Positions 33,483-35,765 of a stretch of DNA of 35,765 bases are shown here, piece after piece. This DNA is from Promethearchaeota archaeon. Its GTDB lineage: Archaea; Asgardarchaeota; Lokiarchaeia; Sigynarchaeales; SOKP01. Each line of letters opens with the position of its first letter. Position 1 is the first letter of the stretch. A program made the position numbers and the translations under genes. The stretch lies in the NCBI GenBank assembly GCA_014730295.1, contig WJIN01000119.1, forward strand, positions 1 to 35,765, read 5' to 3'. The notes beneath the pieces were generated by a model. The model was not told the origin of the DNA, made no database searches, and saw only the letters and a list, made by a program, of their open reading frames with translations.

Positions 33483-34507
33483 AATATCGTCCAATAGGAT
33501 TAGAATCTTGGGGGACCTACTTACCCGAAGAGAGGCATACCAGCAAATATATTTCCGAAGAAACGGGAATTCCACAAGAGATCCTCGAAGATAAATTTGG
33601 GTTAACAAGTAAAACTATTCCAGGACCAGATGATCATACCGTTGCAATGGGCGCCGAAGCGAGTTTCCAAGCATTAGAACGAGCAAATCTTTCTCCCGAA
33701 GACTTAGATGTTATAATATGGGCGGGGGAAGTATATTCAGAACGACCAATGCAAATCAACGGGATAAAATTGCAAAAATATTTAGGGTGTCCGCAAAAAC
33801 CGTGGGCATTTGATGTCAATCAGCGCTGTGGAACTTTTTTAGTTGGAATGTTGATGGCCAAAAGCTTAATCCAAATATATCCAGAAATGAAATATATTTT
33901 AGTTGCGAGCGGATATCGAAATTCGGATCTAATTGATTATCATAATGAGAATTCACGATTCATGTTTAGTCTTGCGGCTAGCGGTGTTGCAGCTCTTTTA
34001 AAAGCAGACTCACAGAAAAATGAAATTTTAGATATTTCTGCTATAACAGATGGACGATTTGCCGATGATGTCTATGTCCCCGCAGGAGGTACTGTGGAGC
34101 CTATTACGTGTGAAGCTATTGAAGAGGGGAAGACCTATCTCGATGTTCCTGATCCTGACGGATTAAAGCAACGACTTGATGATTTTTCAATGAAATCGTT
34201 TGAGAGAGTAATTGACGATGCGCTGACGCGATCGGGATATACACGTGAAGATATAGACTATCTTGCTCTACTACATATGAAAAGGAGCGCCTTTGAATAT
34301 GTCTGCAATGCGGTGGGTGTAGATCCCTACAAGGAATCAACCTATTTCGAAACCATAGGGCATAATGGACAAAATGATGGAATCCTTTCTATTGAATTCG
34401 GAGTGAAGCAAGGAAAGATAATGAATGGAGATTTGGTCGTTATTGCCGCTGCTGGAATTGGCTGGGCATGGAATGCTGGAGTAATAAAATGGGGCTCACA
34501 AAAATAA
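33479..34507 (+). CDS. Ketoacyl-ACP synthase III-like (thiolase-fold) condensing enzyme
   Basis: A thiolase-superfamily condensing enzyme of 342 residues. The catalytic triad is visible: Cys117 in DVNQRCGTF, His266 in LALLHMKRS and Asn296 in GHNGQND. ASGYRNSDLIDYHNENSRFMFSLAASGVAALL is like KASIII/HMG-CoA-synthase-like proteins. It would condense an acyl-CoA starter, such as the product of the preceding synthetase, with an extender. Start is GTG overlapping the synthetase stop. No acyl carrier protein or reductase gene is near, so a 3-hydroxy-acyl or ketone product is conjectural. The archaeal KASIII-like (OleC/OleA-type) role is another possibility. Confidence 0.82.
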   Translation: MKYRPIGLESWGTYLPEERHTSKYISEETGIPQEILEDKFGLTSKTIPGPDDHTVAMGAEASFQALERANLSPEDLDVIIWAGEVYSERPMQINGIKLQKYLGCPQKPWAFDVNQRCGTFLVGMLMAKSLIQIYPEMKYILVASGYRNSDLIDYHNENSRFMFSLAASGVAALLKADSQKNEILDISAITDGRFADDVYVPAGGTVEPITCEAIEEGKTYLDVPDPDGLKQRLDDFSMKSFERVIDDALTRSGYTREDIDYLALLHMKRSAFEYVCNAVGVDPYKESTYFETIGHNGQNDGILSIEFGVKQGKIMNGDLVVIAAAGIGWAWNAGVIKWGSQK

Positions 34508-34553
34508 AGAGAAGAATATAAAATTTATATTAGTTTTTTTATTATTTTATTTT

Positions 34554-35330
34554 CTATGTTTTCCAGAAAGAAAGAACTAAATCATTAAACTCGTTAGGAT
34601 GATCTAATATCACTAGGTGTCCAGCATGTGGAATTATGACGATTTCAGAATTCGGGATCCATTCATGTAGCATTTCACTGGCCCAAATGGGTGTGGTAAT
34701 GTCTTTTTCGCCCACAATCATTAATGTAGGGATATCAAGGTTTTTTAAATGATCGCAAACATGGAATCCCGCTGATGCTGCCGTTGCCCGAAGACATTGT
34801 TCCTTAGTCATATGATCGGTGACTTGCTTAGCTACAAATTTCGCGATTTCCTGATTGTAGGGTGTTAAGCCTCTCTTACTGATTCCCATGGCAAATTTAT
34901 CCAATTCATATTTATCCACTCTCCCAAGCACATCTGTTTCTGCCTCAAAACTAATATAACAAAATCCACTTGCAGAAACAATTTTTTTTACGTGAGAGGG
35001 ATGTTTTAATGCATATACCAAGCTAACCATTGCCCCTAAAGAATGTCCGACTAAATATAGATCTTCTGTCCAACCTAGAGCTGTTAGAAGTGAATACATA
35101 TCGTCTACATAATTTTTAATGGTAAATCTCTCTTCTGGTTTGGTAGTTCTTCCGTGACCTCTTAGATCAAAACGTAAAATATGAAAATCTTTTTCAAAAA
35201 ATTTTAGCTGTTCCCTGAAACAATCACTATTTAAAAATAACCCATGGATGAGTATCATCTTTGGTCCTTGTTCATTTCCACTAATCTCATACGCTATTTT
35301 AAAGCCATTTTCTATTGAATGATATTCCAT
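34554..35330 (-). CDS. Alpha/beta hydrolase
   Basis: This 258-residue hydrolase is transcribed toward the KASIII gene. The fold motifs are ILIHGLFLNSDCF (oxyanion-hole HG), RFDLRGHGRT, and the nucleophile elbow GHSLG with Ser97, then Asp210 in IVGEKD and His238 in HAGH. It is probably an esterase or thioesterase; the neighbouring acyl-CoA and ketosynthase genes make an acyl-CoA or ester substrate plausible. Lid region about 125-180. No signal peptide. Family firm, substrate unknown. Confidence 0.92.
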   Translation of the reverse strand: MEYHSIENGFKIAYEISGNEQGPKMILIHGLFLNSDCFREQLKFFEKDFHILRFDLRGHGRTTKPEERFTIKNYVDDMYSLLTALGWTEDLYLVGHSLGAMVSLVYALKHPSHVKKIVSASGFCYISFEAETDVLGRVDKYELDKFAMGISKRGLTPYNQEIAKFVAKQVTDHMTKEQCLRATAASAGFHVCDHLKNLDIPTLMIVGEKDITTPIWASEMLHEWIPNSEIVIIPHAGHLVILDHPNEFNDLVLSFWKT

Positions 35331-35456
35331 ACTAAATCCTTAGCTTTTGTTATTTAATAATATTGAATTTGGATGTTATGTTCACTAAATATTTAGCAAA
35401 AAAAGTTTATAAAACTTTCATCCATACAAATTAAAAATCTTTTTTAGTACGCTTAT

Positions 35457-35765
35457 GTGAAATTTCAAATAAAATCACAGAAATATTTTTATAAGAGAAA
35501 ATCAAATAATCACTATAGAAAATCTGAAAATGTGGAAAATATGAGAAACCTCAATATTAAATATCTCATTGGTTTATTTTTTTTAGTTGCGGATGTTATT
35601 TTGTGTTTCGTTATGCTCTATTTGGGTCATTTAGATTATTGGCAATTCATCGATGATACTTTTGCTGTATATTTCTTTGTTTCCATTATCTCTATTTTCG
35701 GTTTAGGAATCGTTTTCATCATCATAGGATATGCAACTAGAAGTTTAGAAGGAACATTGCGATAA
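35457..35765 (+). CDS. Small membrane protein with two helices, unknown function
   Basis: An open frame of 102 codons ends in TAA at the last base of the window. The hydrophobic segments are KYLIGLFFLVADVILCFVML and FFVSIISIFGLGIVFIIIGY, then ATRSLEG. An ATG at 35541 (MRNLNIKYLIG) is an equally good start, giving 74 residues; the first 28 residues after the GTG are basic and not characteristic. Unknown family. The gene ends cleanly, so it is not truncated. Confidence 0.5.
   Translation: MKFQIKSQKYFYKRKSNNHYRKSENVENMRNLNIKYLIGLFFLVADVILCFVMLYLGHLDYWQFIDDTFAVYFFVSIISIFGLGIVFIIIGYATRSLEGTLR

Noticed and set aside
1..35765. tRNA, rRNA or CRISPR array.
   Set aside because: I saw no cloverleaf-like sequence, no rRNA-like stretch and no regularly spaced direct repeats in the intergenic regions.
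1..35765. Insertion sequence or transposase.
   Set aside because: No transposase-like frame or flanking terminal inverted repeats were seen; gene style is uniform across the window.

Overview
The window looks like an AT-rich archaeal chromosome, most likely from an Asgard (Promethearchaeota, Lokiarchaeia-like) lineage. Supporting signs are an archaeal Nre DNA-repair protein with a C-terminal PCNA-interaction peptide, TATA-box-like elements, frequent TTG/GTG starts, many cell-surface proteins tethered by a terminal membrane helix, and a complete tungstate/molybdate cofactor locus. The lineage is inferred from protein style; no rRNA or tRNA gene was seen.

Region 1 (1-3572) is a divergent pair of transcription units. 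Leftward run a membrane cytochrome-b561-like protein and an FAD-linked oxidase that is cut by the window edge. Rightward runs a surface protein with two sulfite-oxidase-fold-like modules and a PKD domain. Between them lies a 24-bp dyad.

Region 2 (3684-11058) is a tight rightward cluster. It holds an ethylbenzene-dehydrogenase-like haem domain protein, a single-module sulfite-oxidase-fold-like surface protein, a three-gene ECF importer (YkoE-like S component, fused double ATPase, EcfT), a stand-alone DUF364 half-domain, an MFS transporter and a full DUF4213-DUF364 protein. The cargo of the importer is unknown.

Region 3 (11154-21903) covers tungstate import (tupA, tupB, tupC), cofactor biosynthesis (moaC, moaA, moaD, moaE, moeA, moaB/mogA, a second moeA), and a MoxR ATPase plus VWA protein pair resembling CoxD/CoxE metalloenzyme maturation factors. 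Together they would import the oxyanion, build molybdopterin, adenylylate it, insert the metal and possibly load an enzyme. No Mo/W enzyme subunit with a recognisable catalytic motif and no ModE-type regulator lies in the window.

The most interesting observation is one 24-bp dyad (CGWTATG-N10-YATAWSG) found three times with identical geometry: upstream of tupA, upstream of moaC, and in the divergent promoter of region 1. It resembles the bacterial ModE (Mo/W) box. It suggests that the unexplained surface-redox, ECF and DUF364 genes belong to the same Mo/W-responsive regulon, a candidate uncharacterised metal, pterin or cofactor acquisition system.

Region 4 (22055-27878) has two very large surface proteins: a multi-helix membrane domain fused to a PL11-type rhamnogalacturonan lyase, and a beta-propeller plus five Fn3-like repeats on a membrane anchor. 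Region 5 (28058-35765) has nre, a secreted anchored protein, an operon of a 10-helix membrane protein with five internal repeats, an acyl-CoA synthetase and a KASIII-like thiolase-fold enzyme, then an alpha/beta hydrolase and a small membrane protein.
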